Assembly (NCBI GenBank): GCA_022448525.1
Contig: JAKVCX010000006.1
Coordinates: 372,001 to 436,000 of the forward strand
Direction: 5' to 3'
Length of the DNA: 64,000 nt
DNA from: Tenacibaculum sp.
GTDB taxonomy: Bacteria; Bacteroidota; Bacteroidia; Flavobacteriales; Flavobacteriaceae
Numbering within the stretch: the stretch's first letter is position 1; each line of letters opens with the position of its first letter. Positions 26,737 to 34,236 of the stretch are shown one piece after another. A model generated the notes under the pieces. That model made no database searches. It had not been told where the DNA came from and was given only the letters and a program-made list of their open reading frames with translations. A program made the translations under genes and the position numbers.

Positions 26737-27618
26737 ATGAAAAGAATAATCATATTAAAAGGAATTCCAGCTTCAGGAAAATCAACATTTGCGAAGAAAT
26801 TAGTTTCTGAAAATCCAGGAATGTACAAACGAATTAATAGAGATAGTTTACGAACTATGTTGGATGCAAATCATTTCAGTAAGGGAAATGAAAAGTTTAT
26901 TCTAAGAACAAGAGATTTCTTGATTAAAGAAGCGCTTTTAGATGGAAAACATGTTATTGTTGATGACACAAATATCTCTGATAAAAACTTTAATAGAATC
27001 AGTGAAATTGCTAAAGAATATACTAGTGAAACAGGTCATCATGTAAAGGTTGAGGTGAAGCTAATGGAAATTGATGTTGAAGAGGCAATCAAAAGAGATT
27101 CGGCTAGAGAGAAATCTGTAGGAAGAGAGGTAATTTTAAGAATGGATAAGCAATTGAAAACCAAAGAAAAATTAAAGAATGTTTATATAAACCAAGATGA
27201 AAGTTTACCAAAAGCTATTATTTGTGACCTAGATGGAACATTATCTTTAATTACCAATAGAAGTCCGTTTGACGGGAGTAAATGTGAGCAAGATTTACCG
27301 AATGAACCTATTGTGAATTTGGTTAAGAATTATCAGAAGTTAGGATACAAAATTCTATTACTTTCAGGTAGAGATGGTCAATACAAACCCGAAACACAGA
27401 ATTGGTTAACGAAATATGACGTTAAGTACGACGCTCTTTGGATGCGTAATCCTAAGGACAAAAGAAAGGATTCAATAATTAAAGAAGAACTGTTTAGAAA
27501 TGAAATTGAAAACAAGTATTTCGTAGAGTTTATTCTAGATGATAGAAATCAAGTTGTTGATTTATGGAGAAAGAAGCTGCAACTACCTTGTTTACAAGTT
27601 TTCTATGGAGATTTTTAA
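26737..27618 (+). CDS. pnkp: Polynucleotide kinase / 3'-phosphatase (T4 Pnkp-like)
   Basis: A 293-residue two-domain end-healing enzyme. The N-terminal kinase has the P-loop GIPASGKST (residues 9-17) and a DDTN motif at 76-79; the C-terminal HAD phosphatase has DLDGT with Asp164 and Asp166, then LLSGRDG and LDDRNQ. It turns the 2',3'-cyclic phosphate and 5'-OH ends left by ribonucleases into 3'-OH and 5'-phosphate ends, which the ligase upstream can join. Domain order matches T4 Pnkp. The next gene follows without a gap. Confidence 0.92.
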   Translation: MKRIIILKGIPASGKSTFAKKLVSENPGMYKRINRDSLRTMLDANHFSKGNEKFILRTRDFLIKEALLDGKHVIVDDTNISDKNFNRISEIAKEYTSETGHHVKVEVKLMEIDVEEAIKRDSAREKSVGREVILRMDKQLKTKEKLKNVYINQDESLPKAIICDLDGTLSLITNRSPFDGSKCEQDLPNEPIVNLVKNYQKLGYKILLLSGRDGQYKPETQNWLTKYDVKYDALWMRNPKDKRKDSIIKEELFRNEIENKYFVEFILDDRNQVVDLWRKKLQLPCLQVFYGDF

Positions 27619-28317
27619 ATGAGAACTATTATGGGAATTCCGTATCAAATTTTTGGATCTGAAAGCTCCATTGATTTAGATGTATGCTTTTTCGTTGATG
27701 ACTTAGGTACTATTCAAGAAAATCATGAGACAATAAAAGTAAATATCGAAAAATCAGCATTTAACTCAGGCAAGAAAGTAAATGCAAATTTAGCAGTGGT
27801 ACAAAACGGAACAATTGAAAGTTCTTTTAAAGGTGAAGAAGATGAATTGAATAATGCTTTATTTGAAACATATCACCTACATGTACAAAAGTTCGAAAGA
27901 AGAATATGTAGAAAAGTAAAAAGAAATCTGGATGCAAGAATTGAAAGATGCTTAAGGTCATTAGTTTCTTACTTTACAAGAACTTTATATAGAGTTGAAG
28001 CTAAAACTGCTTTGAGAGGGAATACAGGTTATAAAATTATGTTTTTAGATAGTATTCAACTTAATAAAGTAGAAGATTTTGGTAAAAACGGATCTGTAAC
28101 TGAAGTCTATAAATCAATAGCTTTTCAATTGGGGATTACATTAGCATTATTAGAATCAGATGAACTGTACACGAAAGAAAGTATTCTTGATTATTATCCA
28201 GATTTGAAAAATTATTTAGCTAGAGAGAAAGAAGATTCTGAAGTATTACAGGTATATATAAAAAAGTTTATTGAATTAATGAAAAAGAGAAATTATGAAA
28301 CTGAAAGAAGCTACTGA
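27619..28317 (+). CDS. Predicted nucleotidyltransferase of the RNA-repair operon
   Basis: A 232-residue protein that begins with a Pol-beta-type nucleotidyltransferase signature, FGSESSIDLDV (G-S ... D-x-D), near residues 12-22. The rest is helical and I do not recognise it. It follows the Pnkp gene directly and overlaps the next gene by 23 bp, so it is part of the operon. A role in restoring or modifying RNA 3' ends would fit, but this is inference. The third catalytic acidic residue cannot be placed with certainty. Confidence 0.6.
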   Translation: MRTIMGIPYQIFGSESSIDLDVCFFVDDLGTIQENHETIKVNIEKSAFNSGKKVNANLAVVQNGTIESSFKGEEDELNNALFETYHLHVQKFERRICRKVKRNLDARIERCLRSLVSYFTRTLYRVEAKTALRGNTGYKIMFLDSIQLNKVEDFGKNGSVTEVYKSIAFQLGITLALLESDELYTKESILDYYPDLKNYLAREKEDSEVLQVYIKKFIELMKKRNYETERSY

Positions 28318-28981
28318 AAAATTGTATAATGTTTTTGGTAAATATTATGTTGAAGGAAATATAAGGGAAAGAAGTTGCCATTGTTGTGTTTCTAATGAAG
28401 ATATTAAAGAATTGTTGTCAAAACCTTTAAGAAAATTAGAAGAAAAGGATTTAAAACATTTTATGTTCTCTGCGATTTCAACATTTGGAGATGTTCAGGA
28501 TTATAAACATTTTCTGCCGAGAATATTAGAATTAATGCAGAATGAAGAATGTGAATTTATCGATGATTTTATCATATTTGAGAAACTTAATTATAGTGAA
28601 TGGGAAACTTGGGATCTTTTAGAAATTGAAACAATCGAGTCTTATTTTTTAAGTCTTTGGACTCATCTCTTGAGTGATGAAAAAACTTCATTTAGACAGT
28701 TAAACTCTATGTTAGAAATCATATCAAAATATGTAGGTTTGAACAAGGCATTAACAATCTGGGATATGTATTGCTCTAATCAAAGTGTCTTGTTTATTGT
28801 TGATTTTATTTGGAATAGTAATCAATTTATAAATGATGAAAAAACGGATAAACTATATTATTGGTTTTCTACTTCATCAATAAAAGATAAAATTCAGAAT
28901 TTGTTTTTTACTACAGAAGACAAATATTTGGCCTCGAAATTATCAATTGTTTATACAATCATAGAAAATTATAAGACTTAG
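28295..28981 (+). CDS. Unknown protein with CHCC motif in RNA-repair operon
   Basis: A 228-residue mostly helical protein I cannot name. Near the N-terminus is IRERSCHCCVSNEDIKELLSKPLRKL, a Cys/His cluster that could bind a metal, followed by a conserved-looking FGDVQDYKHFLPRILEL segment. I recall similar uncharacterised proteins in several phyla. It overlaps the nucleotidyltransferase gene by 23 bp and is followed 35 bp later by the DUF434 gene. Confidence 0.6.
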   Translation: MKLKEATEKLYNVFGKYYVEGNIRERSCHCCVSNEDIKELLSKPLRKLEEKDLKHFMFSAISTFGDVQDYKHFLPRILELMQNEECEFIDDFIIFEKLNYSEWETWDLLEIETIESYFLSLWTHLLSDEKTSFRQLNSMLEIISKYVGLNKALTIWDMYCSNQSVLFIVDFIWNSNQFINDEKTDKLYYWFSTSSIKDKIQNLFFTTEDKYLASKLSIVYTIIENYKT

Positions 28982-29016
28982 AGCAATCGATTTATAATTA
29001 AAATCCTACAATCAAA

Positions 29017-29718
29017 ATGGCTAAAAACAGAGGAAAAGAAGGAAGAGACAATTATTTGTTTGGGAAAGATTTCATGAAACGTAAAATTAAAGAGGCAGTT
29101 TCAGACATGTCTTTTTTGTTAGAACGCGGTTATGGTGAGTCTTCATCATGTGAGTTGGTAGGAAATCGATATAAATTAAACAAGCGTCAACAGCAAGCTG
29201 TAAAAGGAATGTCTGCGGCTGAATCTGCTGTAAAAAGTAGAAAGTCAAAAGAACTAGAAAAGCATACTTTATCAGAAAAAGAGATAATTATTGATGGTTT
29301 TAATCAAGTTATATTGATGGAAAGTATGCTTTCTAACGCGTATGTATTTAAAGGAAAAGATGGCGCATTTAGAGATTTATCCTCTTTACATGGAACTTAC
29401 AAAAGTATCAATCAAACAGAAGAAGCTCTTCGATTAATTGGTGATTTTTTTAAAGTAAATAACGTGAAAAAGGTAATTTGGGTATTCGATCAACCGGTTT
29501 CTAATAGTGGAAGAATGAAAACTAAATTGCTTTCAATTGCTGAAAAATATGGATATAATTGGGAAGTTATCCTTGAAAATAATCCAGATAAAATAATTGC
29601 CGAAAGTAAATTAGTCGCGGTAACTTCTGATGCTTGGATTTTAGATAGAGTAGAGAGTTGGTTTAATTTAATAAAGGAATTAATTCCTGCTAATTATGAG
29701 TTTGTGCTTCATCCTTAA
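29017..29718 (+). CDS. DUF434/DUF5616 protein, predicted PIN-like nuclease
   Basis: A 233-residue protein of the DUF434 family: a helical N-terminal part (DMSFLLERGYGESSSCELVGNRYKL, QQQAVKGMSAA) and a C-terminal alpha/beta domain (EIIIDGFNQVILMES, VIWVFDQPVSNSGR, VTSDAWILDRV). The spaced Asp residues (DGFN, FDQP, SDAWILD) fit a PIN/NYN nuclease fold. Members of this family are reported in RNA-repair gene neighbourhoods. It might trim or cut RNA ends before ligation; activity is inferred. Confidence 0.7.
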   Translation: MAKNRGKEGRDNYLFGKDFMKRKIKEAVSDMSFLLERGYGESSSCELVGNRYKLNKRQQQAVKGMSAAESAVKSRKSKELEKHTLSEKEIIIDGFNQVILMESMLSNAYVFKGKDGAFRDLSSLHGTYKSINQTEEALRLIGDFFKVNNVKKVIWVFDQPVSNSGRMKTKLLSIAEKYGYNWEVILENNPDKIIAESKLVAVTSDAWILDRVESWFNLIKELIPANYEFVLHP

Positions 29719-29723
29719 TTAAA

Positions 29724-30404
29724 ATGAAAAAGGAAAATTTATATCAAAAGTTATTGTTTGTTAAGGAGGAAATTCTTCAAAGAAATTCAAATCATTATTT
29801 AGTTCATTTCAAAAATGAACATCTTGAAGAGTTTGCGAATAATCTATGTTCGTATTATGAGAGTAAAGAGTTTTTGAATAAATTCAATCTGCCTTTTTTT
29901 GATGAAGAATTTAAGATTGATCGAAGTAAATCATTTAAAGAGTTTTTGTTCTTATTAAATGAAGAACAATTAGAGAATGCTTTGATAGTTCAAAAAACAA
30001 AGGTTGAAGATTTTTTAATTGTATTAGGTCAACGTTTGACTTCGGCTAGTCTAAGAAATGAGAAAGCAATTCCTCCATTAGATAATGATTTATTTGTTGC
30101 TAGTTTTCAATTGTATAATAGTCAAATTAGTAAAGTAGTTAGAGCTTTTGAAAAGCATTCAGAAAGACTTGAGAAGAACTTTTGGGGAAAAGTACAAGGT
30201 AATCCGAAACAGAAAGAGGAAAAAGTTCGAGAAATATTGAAATTTATCTTTGAAAATAAAACATGGTGGAATGTTTATTATCATTTTCAGCATGAACTTG
30301 TTTATGAAATTAGAGTAGCTTCTGGCCATGGTGTTCGTTGGAAAATGAGTAATCTCGATTTCATTGGTTTTGTTGAGCCTTTTCTAAATTCGGGAAACAT
30401 TTAA
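29724..30404 (+). CDS. Unknown protein at the end of the RNA-ligase operon
   Basis: A 226-residue protein with no fold I recognise. The N-terminal half is helical; the C-terminus carries EIRVASGHGVRWKMSNLDFIGFVEPF, a motif (GxGxRW ... FxGFxEP) that I recall from uncharacterised bacterial proteins. It starts 5 bp after the DUF434 stop codon, so it belongs to the same transcript. A short gap of 33 bp separates it from mtfA. Confidence 0.55.
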   Translation: MKKENLYQKLLFVKEEILQRNSNHYLVHFKNEHLEEFANNLCSYYESKEFLNKFNLPFFDEEFKIDRSKSFKEFLFLLNEEQLENALIVQKTKVEDFLIVLGQRLTSASLRNEKAIPPLDNDLFVASFQLYNSQISKVVRAFEKHSERLEKNFWGKVQGNPKQKEEKVREILKFIFENKTWWNVYYHFQHELVYEIRVASGHGVRWKMSNLDFIGFVEPFLNSGNI

Positions 30405-30437
30405 TTTCCTTAATTTTACCAACAAAGAAAAAGTATT

Positions 30438-31214
30438 TTGATTTACATAATTATTACTATCGCGCTACTCCTGATTATTTATTTGTCTCAAAAAAAGGAG
30501 AATAAATCCCAAGAAGTTGTAAATAAAGTTAAAATCCAAGAACATTGGTATACAATTCTAGAGGATAACGTACTTTTTTATCAAAAGTTAGATGCTCAGC
30601 AACGTTTACATTTTAAAAAGAGAATCCAATCTTTTTTAAATGGTGTTGAAATTGTTGCGGTAGATTTTGAATTGGAAGATTTAGATATTCTTTTAGTCGC
30701 TGCAAGTGCGATTATTCCAGTATTTGGTTTTAATAATTGGATGTACCCAAATTTAAAAACCGTTATTATTTACCCAGATTATTTTAACGAGAATTTGGAG
30801 TTTGCTGATAAGTCTGAAAACAAAATTATTGGTGGCTTGGTAGGAAATGGGATGTTCGAAAACAAAATGATTTTATCTCGACGAGCCTTACATCATGGTT
30901 TTTTAAATAAAACAGATAAAGGAAATACAGGAATTCATGAGTTTGTTCATTTATTAGATAAGCTTGACGGAAACATAGATGGAATTCCAAAAGCATTGAT
31001 AGATAACGAGAATCTACTACAATGGTTAGATATGGTTCACGATAAAATGGAGGCGATTAATAACGATGATTCAGACATTAGAAACTATGGAGGAACATCT
31101 AAAGAAGAATTTTTTGCAGTGGCTTCTGAGTATTTTTTCGAGCGTCCAAAATTATTACAACGTAAACATCCAGGCCTCTATAAAATGTTACACGACTGTT
31201 TTAATATAGATTAG
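30438..31214 (+). CDS. mtfA: MtfA-like zinc metallopeptidase
   Basis: A 258-residue zinc peptidase of the MtfA (DgsA anti-repressor) family. An N-terminal TM helix (IYIIITIALLLIIYL) precedes the catalytic domain; the active site is HEFVH with the downstream KEEFFAVASEYFFE acting as the third-ligand region. The start is TTG at 30438; no ATG lies before the membrane helix. In E. coli MtfA affects the Mlc repressor; here its role is unknown. It may be read through from the RNA-repair operon (33-bp gap). Confidence 0.85.
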   Translation: MIYIIITIALLLIIYLSQKKENKSQEVVNKVKIQEHWYTILEDNVLFYQKLDAQQRLHFKKRIQSFLNGVEIVAVDFELEDLDILLVAASAIIPVFGFNNWMYPNLKTVIIYPDYFNENLEFADKSENKIIGGLVGNGMFENKMILSRRALHHGFLNKTDKGNTGIHEFVHLLDKLDGNIDGIPKALIDNENLLQWLDMVHDKMEAINNDDSDIRNYGGTSKEEFFAVASEYFFERPKLLQRKHPGLYKMLHDCFNID

Positions 31215-31250
31215 AATTTCATGAAATTTTAGTGATAAAGGTAACATGTT

Positions 31251-31988
31251 ATGGAGATACTTGTAAGAGCACTTTTTGAATTCAAAGATGAAACTTATAG
31301 AGTTGATTCCCTAGATGAAATAATAGTCTTCTTAGAAGAACTTCAGAATTTTACTCAGTATAATTTTATTGTTTTTAAAGTGTATTCTGAAGAACAATAT
31401 GAAGGAATAAGATTACATAAGAAAGAAGAAATATATTCCATAGAATATTTTAATCAAACAGAATCAAATTTTGATACAATACAGATTTCTACTATTTCCG
31501 AGTATTTTAGTTATGTCCGAAGTTTTCTGAATGAAAATGAAAATAAAACAAGAGAATTATTCGATAAATTAACTCTTCTGAATAAGGAAGAACAAAAAAT
31601 AAAGTATGAAAAATGGAAAAGGGAATACTCTCAATCAAAAGTTTCAAATAAATCTAAGTTTATAAAGAATTTTATTATAGGGTTGTCCGTAATACCATTA
31701 GCGCTATATGTGTTGAATTTATTTTACACAGGAGATTATAAATTTATAGGTCAAGAAACTGAGATAATTAAAGCAGAGATTTATAAAACAAATTGGGCTC
31801 ATGGAGCAGGTGGAGGATATTATCAAAGAATTTATTATAAATTCAAATGTGAAGGAAAGAGTTATAATGATATTACAAGGATAAATAAGTTTGTTGGAAA
31901 AAGAAAAATTGGAGATAAAATAATTTTGAAAGTTTCAAAATCAGATCCAATGAGATATGTAATCTTAGAATATTTAACTTCTGAGTAG
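31251..31988 (+). CDS. Unknown membrane protein with DUF3592-like C-terminus
   Basis: A 245-residue protein. The N-terminal half is acidic and has no fold I know. A single TM (FIIGLSVIPLALYVLNLFYT) lies near residues 141-160. The C-terminal part (YYKFKCEGKSYNDITRINKFVGKRKIGDKIILKVSKSDP) resembles the DUF3592 module, usually an extracytoplasmic beta domain. No link to RNA repair is visible. Confidence 0.55.
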   Translation: MEILVRALFEFKDETYRVDSLDEIIVFLEELQNFTQYNFIVFKVYSEEQYEGIRLHKKEEIYSIEYFNQTESNFDTIQISTISEYFSYVRSFLNENENKTRELFDKLTLLNKEEQKIKYEKWKREYSQSKVSNKSKFIKNFIIGLSVIPLALYVLNLFYTGDYKFIGQETEIIKAEIYKTNWAHGAGGGYYQRIYYKFKCEGKSYNDITRINKFVGKRKIGDKIILKVSKSDPMRYVILEYLTSE

Positions 31989-32040
31989 TTTTAAAAGTCA
32001 ATTTAAAATCAATCTAAGGACTTTAATCAAATAAAAATGG

Positions 32041-32048
32041 CATATTTG
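32041..32048 (+). promoter_or_regulatory. Promoter element of leader module A
   Basis: CATATTTG, one base off TAnnTTTG, lies 38 bp before the leader ORF. The identical octamer serves module D at 61130. No TTG is seen at the expected -33 distance. Confidence 0.4.
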
Positions 32049-32086
32049 CCTTCAAATAAGTAATAAAACAATAAAATATATAACCT

Positions 32087-32149
32087 ATGACAATGCAATT
32101 TGATTACATAATGGACGCCCAAAAGCGATTTCTATGGTGTTACAAATAG
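32087..32149 (+). CDS. Leader peptide A (20 aa) of an attenuator-like module
   Basis: A 20-codon ORF (MTMQFDYIMDAQ...) that ends 23 bp before a strong terminator. GGACGC within the ORF (32113-32118, about codons 9-11) is complementary to GCGTCC (32177-32182), the 5' arm of that terminator, so the leader RNA can fold either into the terminator or into a competing hairpin. This is how amino-acid operon attenuators are built. It is the first of two such modules between the 31251 gene and pcfJ. No protein match is claimed; the ORF call rests on this layout and on three parallel cases. Confidence 0.5.
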   Translation: MTMQFDYIMDAQKRFLWCYK

Positions 32150-32172
32150 GTTATTGTAGTATAAAATCACTT

Positions 32173-32209
32173 AAAAGCGTCCAAGTTGTAAAATTTGGAC
32201 GCTTTTTTT
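32173..32209 (+). terminator. Terminator of leader module A
   Basis: AAAAGCGTCCAA pairs with TTGGACGCTTTT and is followed by seven T in all, then ATGAAAAA. The stem sequence GCGTCCAA/TTGGACGC is the same as in module C at 60891. Confidence 0.85.
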
Positions 32210-32291
32210 ATGAAAAATTTTCAAGCTATTGAAAACATCCTGTGAAGTACTACATAGTTCTGCATCAGTAGATTAGTTATCTGAAGAAATT

Positions 32292-32392
32292 CGGACAGGA
32301 ATTCTATACTACAAATTTAATTTAACTAATTGATTTTCAATAAAATAAACTCAAAAAATATTTGTGTAATTCAAAAAAGCCTCACATCTTTG
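32292..32392 (+). promoter_or_regulatory. Upstream element and promoter of leader module B
   Basis: TTG (32362-32364) and CATCTTTG (32385-32392) are 20 bp apart, a good -33/-7 pair. The 15-mer CGGACAGGAATTCTA (32292-32306) lies 55 bp before the TTG. Module D has CGGACAGGAAATCTA at exactly the same distance from its TTG, so this is probably a conserved upstream activator site or a relic of duplication. Confidence 0.6.
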
Positions 32393-32434
32393 CATCGCAA
32401 TTATGCAACAAAACAATTTTAAAACGAAGTACAT

Positions 32435-32518
32435 ATGTTTATTAAAACACTAAAACAAAGTATTACAACAGAACTAGGTTCTTTAGTATACTCGCTTCGT
32501 GACTTCAGTTATAAATAG
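32435..32518 (+). CDS. Leader peptide B (27 aa) of an attenuator-like module
   Basis: A 27-codon ORF ending 25 bp before a terminator. GCTTCG in the ORF (32494-32499, codons 20-22) is complementary to CGAAGC (32546-32551), which overlaps the 5' arm of the terminator, so the two structures exclude each other. The codons before that point include Phe, Ile, Lys, Thr, Leu, Gln, Ser, Glu, Gly, Val and Tyr. Another short ORF of 16 codons starts at 32403 in a different frame. The module stands upstream of pcfJ-rtcB-prfH and so may control that operon by translation-dependent attenuation. Confidence 0.5.
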   Translation: MFIKTLKQSITTELGSLVYSLRDFSYK

Positions 32519-32543
32519 AATTCCAATCTAATTATATGAATAG

Positions 32544-32576
32544 TCCGAAGCCAAATTAAAGTTTCGGATTTTTTTT
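32544..32576 (+). terminator. Terminator of leader module B
   Basis: TCCGAA (32544-32549) pairs with TTCGGA (32563-32568) across a 13-base loop and is followed by eight T, then ATG. The stem is shorter than in modules A and C. Confidence 0.75.
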
Positions 32577-32659
32577 ATGCCTTTTCCAAAAGTAGTTTAA
32601 GCAAATTTTCGAAACACAAAAGATTCGACAGCACCCTTTTTAGGAAGAATTGATCTGTG

Positions 32660-32694
32660 GAAAACTCTCAAATAATTAATTATCGTGAGTTTTC
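32660..32694 (+). promoter_or_regulatory. Hairpin in the pcfJ 5' leader
   Basis: GAAAACTC (32660-32667) and GAGTTTTC (32687-32694) are perfect 8-base complements around a 19-base AT-rich loop. There is no T-run, so it is not a terminator. It lies 112 bp before pcfJ and could stabilise or regulate the read-through transcript. The rest of 32577-32805 shows nothing I can name. Confidence 0.35.
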
Positions 32695-32805
32695 TGAATG
32701 AAGAAGTATTTGCCAAAATTAATCGCTAATGCAAAAAATCAACATGTATTGGCTTAGAAATTAAGTGGCTTTACGTAGACAATAATCTAGTAAAGAACTT
32801 TAAAA

Positions 32806-34179
32806 ATGAAAACGAATTGGAAAACACAAAATGTAGAGAACCGTCAAAGTAGTTTTATTCAACTTGTTGAAAAAATTGATAGCGAAAAGAATAAACCAAC
32901 ACGTTATAAAAGAACTATTGAGACCATGCTTCTTGAGTTTTTTGGAAAAACTAGTAAGAAGCGCTATACCTGGAAAAGAGAGACTTTTAAAAGACTATTA
33001 ATTCATTTATATAATCAAAAGTGTTACGCAATACTAAGAGATTATAACAGTGTAGAAGTAGTTCATAAAATGAGTTCTTTCGGAAATAAAATAGTGAGAA
33101 ACATAGAAGACTGGAAGCAAGAAGGTTTTGAAAAGGAGGAACAGTTGAAATCATTAATTAAGCACTGTTTTGCAATTTATGAAACACCAGCTTTTTTGGA
33201 GAGTTCATTCTTTAGAAGTGATAAAAAATACATGCTTTGGTATATACAAATTGGTAGAGGAAAAAGCATTAAAGAATTATCACAAATGCCAGTACAATTA
33301 ACAAGTAAAATGGCACACGAGTTTAGAAATGCTCCAGCTTTTTTTGAAGCAAACCAAGCATTACGATATGCGCAAGCACTCGGATTTGGAGCTTCAGTAG
33401 AAACGGCCAAAACAATAGGCTTTTCAAGGCTTTCAATAATCAGAGAAAGTGAAGAGGAATTTTGGGTAACAGTGGTTCAGTTTTTTGCAAAACAAAAAGG
33501 ATTAGTTAAAAATGAAGTAGATCAAATAATCGATTATTTGTCATATAAATATCGAGAAGATCAGTCATTTTCAATGAAAAGTAGAACGCTAAATGCACTA
33601 GTAAATCAAACCAGAGAGTGGCATAGAAATGTATACAAAGCTGAAATAGGTGAGGTATTAACTTGGAAACCATCGGGAATAAAACCTTTGTATGTAGAGG
33701 AAGTTGAGGAAGGTAAAAAAGTAGTTTATAAAACAGTTGAATTATTAAACTCAGTTGATCTCTACGAGGAAGGAAGTGAAATGCATCACTGCGTTGCAGA
33801 ATATGATGATGATTGTAAGGACAAAGCATGTACAATCTTTTCACTACAGCGTCAAGTTGAAGGAGAACCAATTAAACGTATGGTAACTATTGAAGTAGGA
33901 TTACCCGAAAGAGAAATCTTGCAAGCTCAAGCAAAGTACAATGAAGAGCCAGATAAGAAATCTGCAGAATTGATTGACTTATGGATGACAAACGCAAAGA
34001 TTAAAAAGCCAAAAGCTGTTTCATATGAAACCTACCAAGTGCAGGCAAACGTTGCAGGAGAGGGTAATAATAGAGTAGTACATGTTCCTAGTTCTGATAA
34101 CTATGACATGAGTGAAGCAGCAAGAGTAATCTTTTGGATTTTGTATTTCATTTTTAAGGTAATACTGTTCAGCAGATAA
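32806..34179 (+). CDS. PcfJ-like domain protein
   Basis: A 457-residue protein with a PcfJ-like domain (EMHHCVAEYDDDCKDKACTIFSLQRQ ... ILQAQAKYNEEPDKKSAELIDLWM) at about residues 320-400 and a C-terminal hydrophobic helix (VIFWILYFIFKVILF). The conserved His/Cys (HHCV) pair is typical of the family. PcfJ domains are known from plasmid transfer operons and from RtcB neighbourhoods in Bacteroidetes; the molecular function is unknown. It is the first gene of the operon that continues with rtcB (57-bp gap) and is preceded by two attenuator-like modules. Confidence 0.8.
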   Translation: MKTNWKTQNVENRQSSFIQLVEKIDSEKNKPTRYKRTIETMLLEFFGKTSKKRYTWKRETFKRLLIHLYNQKCYAILRDYNSVEVVHKMSSFGNKIVRNIEDWKQEGFEKEEQLKSLIKHCFAIYETPAFLESSFFRSDKKYMLWYIQIGRGKSIKELSQMPVQLTSKMAHEFRNAPAFFEANQALRYAQALGFGASVETAKTIGFSRLSIIRESEEEFWVTVVQFFAKQKGLVKNEVDQIIDYLSYKYREDQSFSMKSRTLNALVNQTREWHRNVYKAEIGEVLTWKPSGIKPLYVEEVEEGKKVVYKTVELLNSVDLYEEGSEMHHCVAEYDDDCKDKACTIFSLQRQVEGEPIKRMVTIEVGLPEREILQAQAKYNEEPDKKSAELIDLWMTNAKIKKPKAVSYETYQVQANVAGEGNNRVVHVPSSDNYDMSEAARVIFWILYFIFKVILFSR

Positions 34180-34236
34180 AAGAGAAGGTGATGAAATTAA
34201 TATTCATCTTCTCTTCAACAGAAAAGATTAGAAATA

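Noticed and set aside
25698..30404. Prophage origin of the RNA ligase/Pnkp operon because both resemble T4 proteins
   Set aside because: No capsid, tail, integrase, terminase or attachment-like repeats are present in the window, and neighbours are ordinary chromosomal genes.
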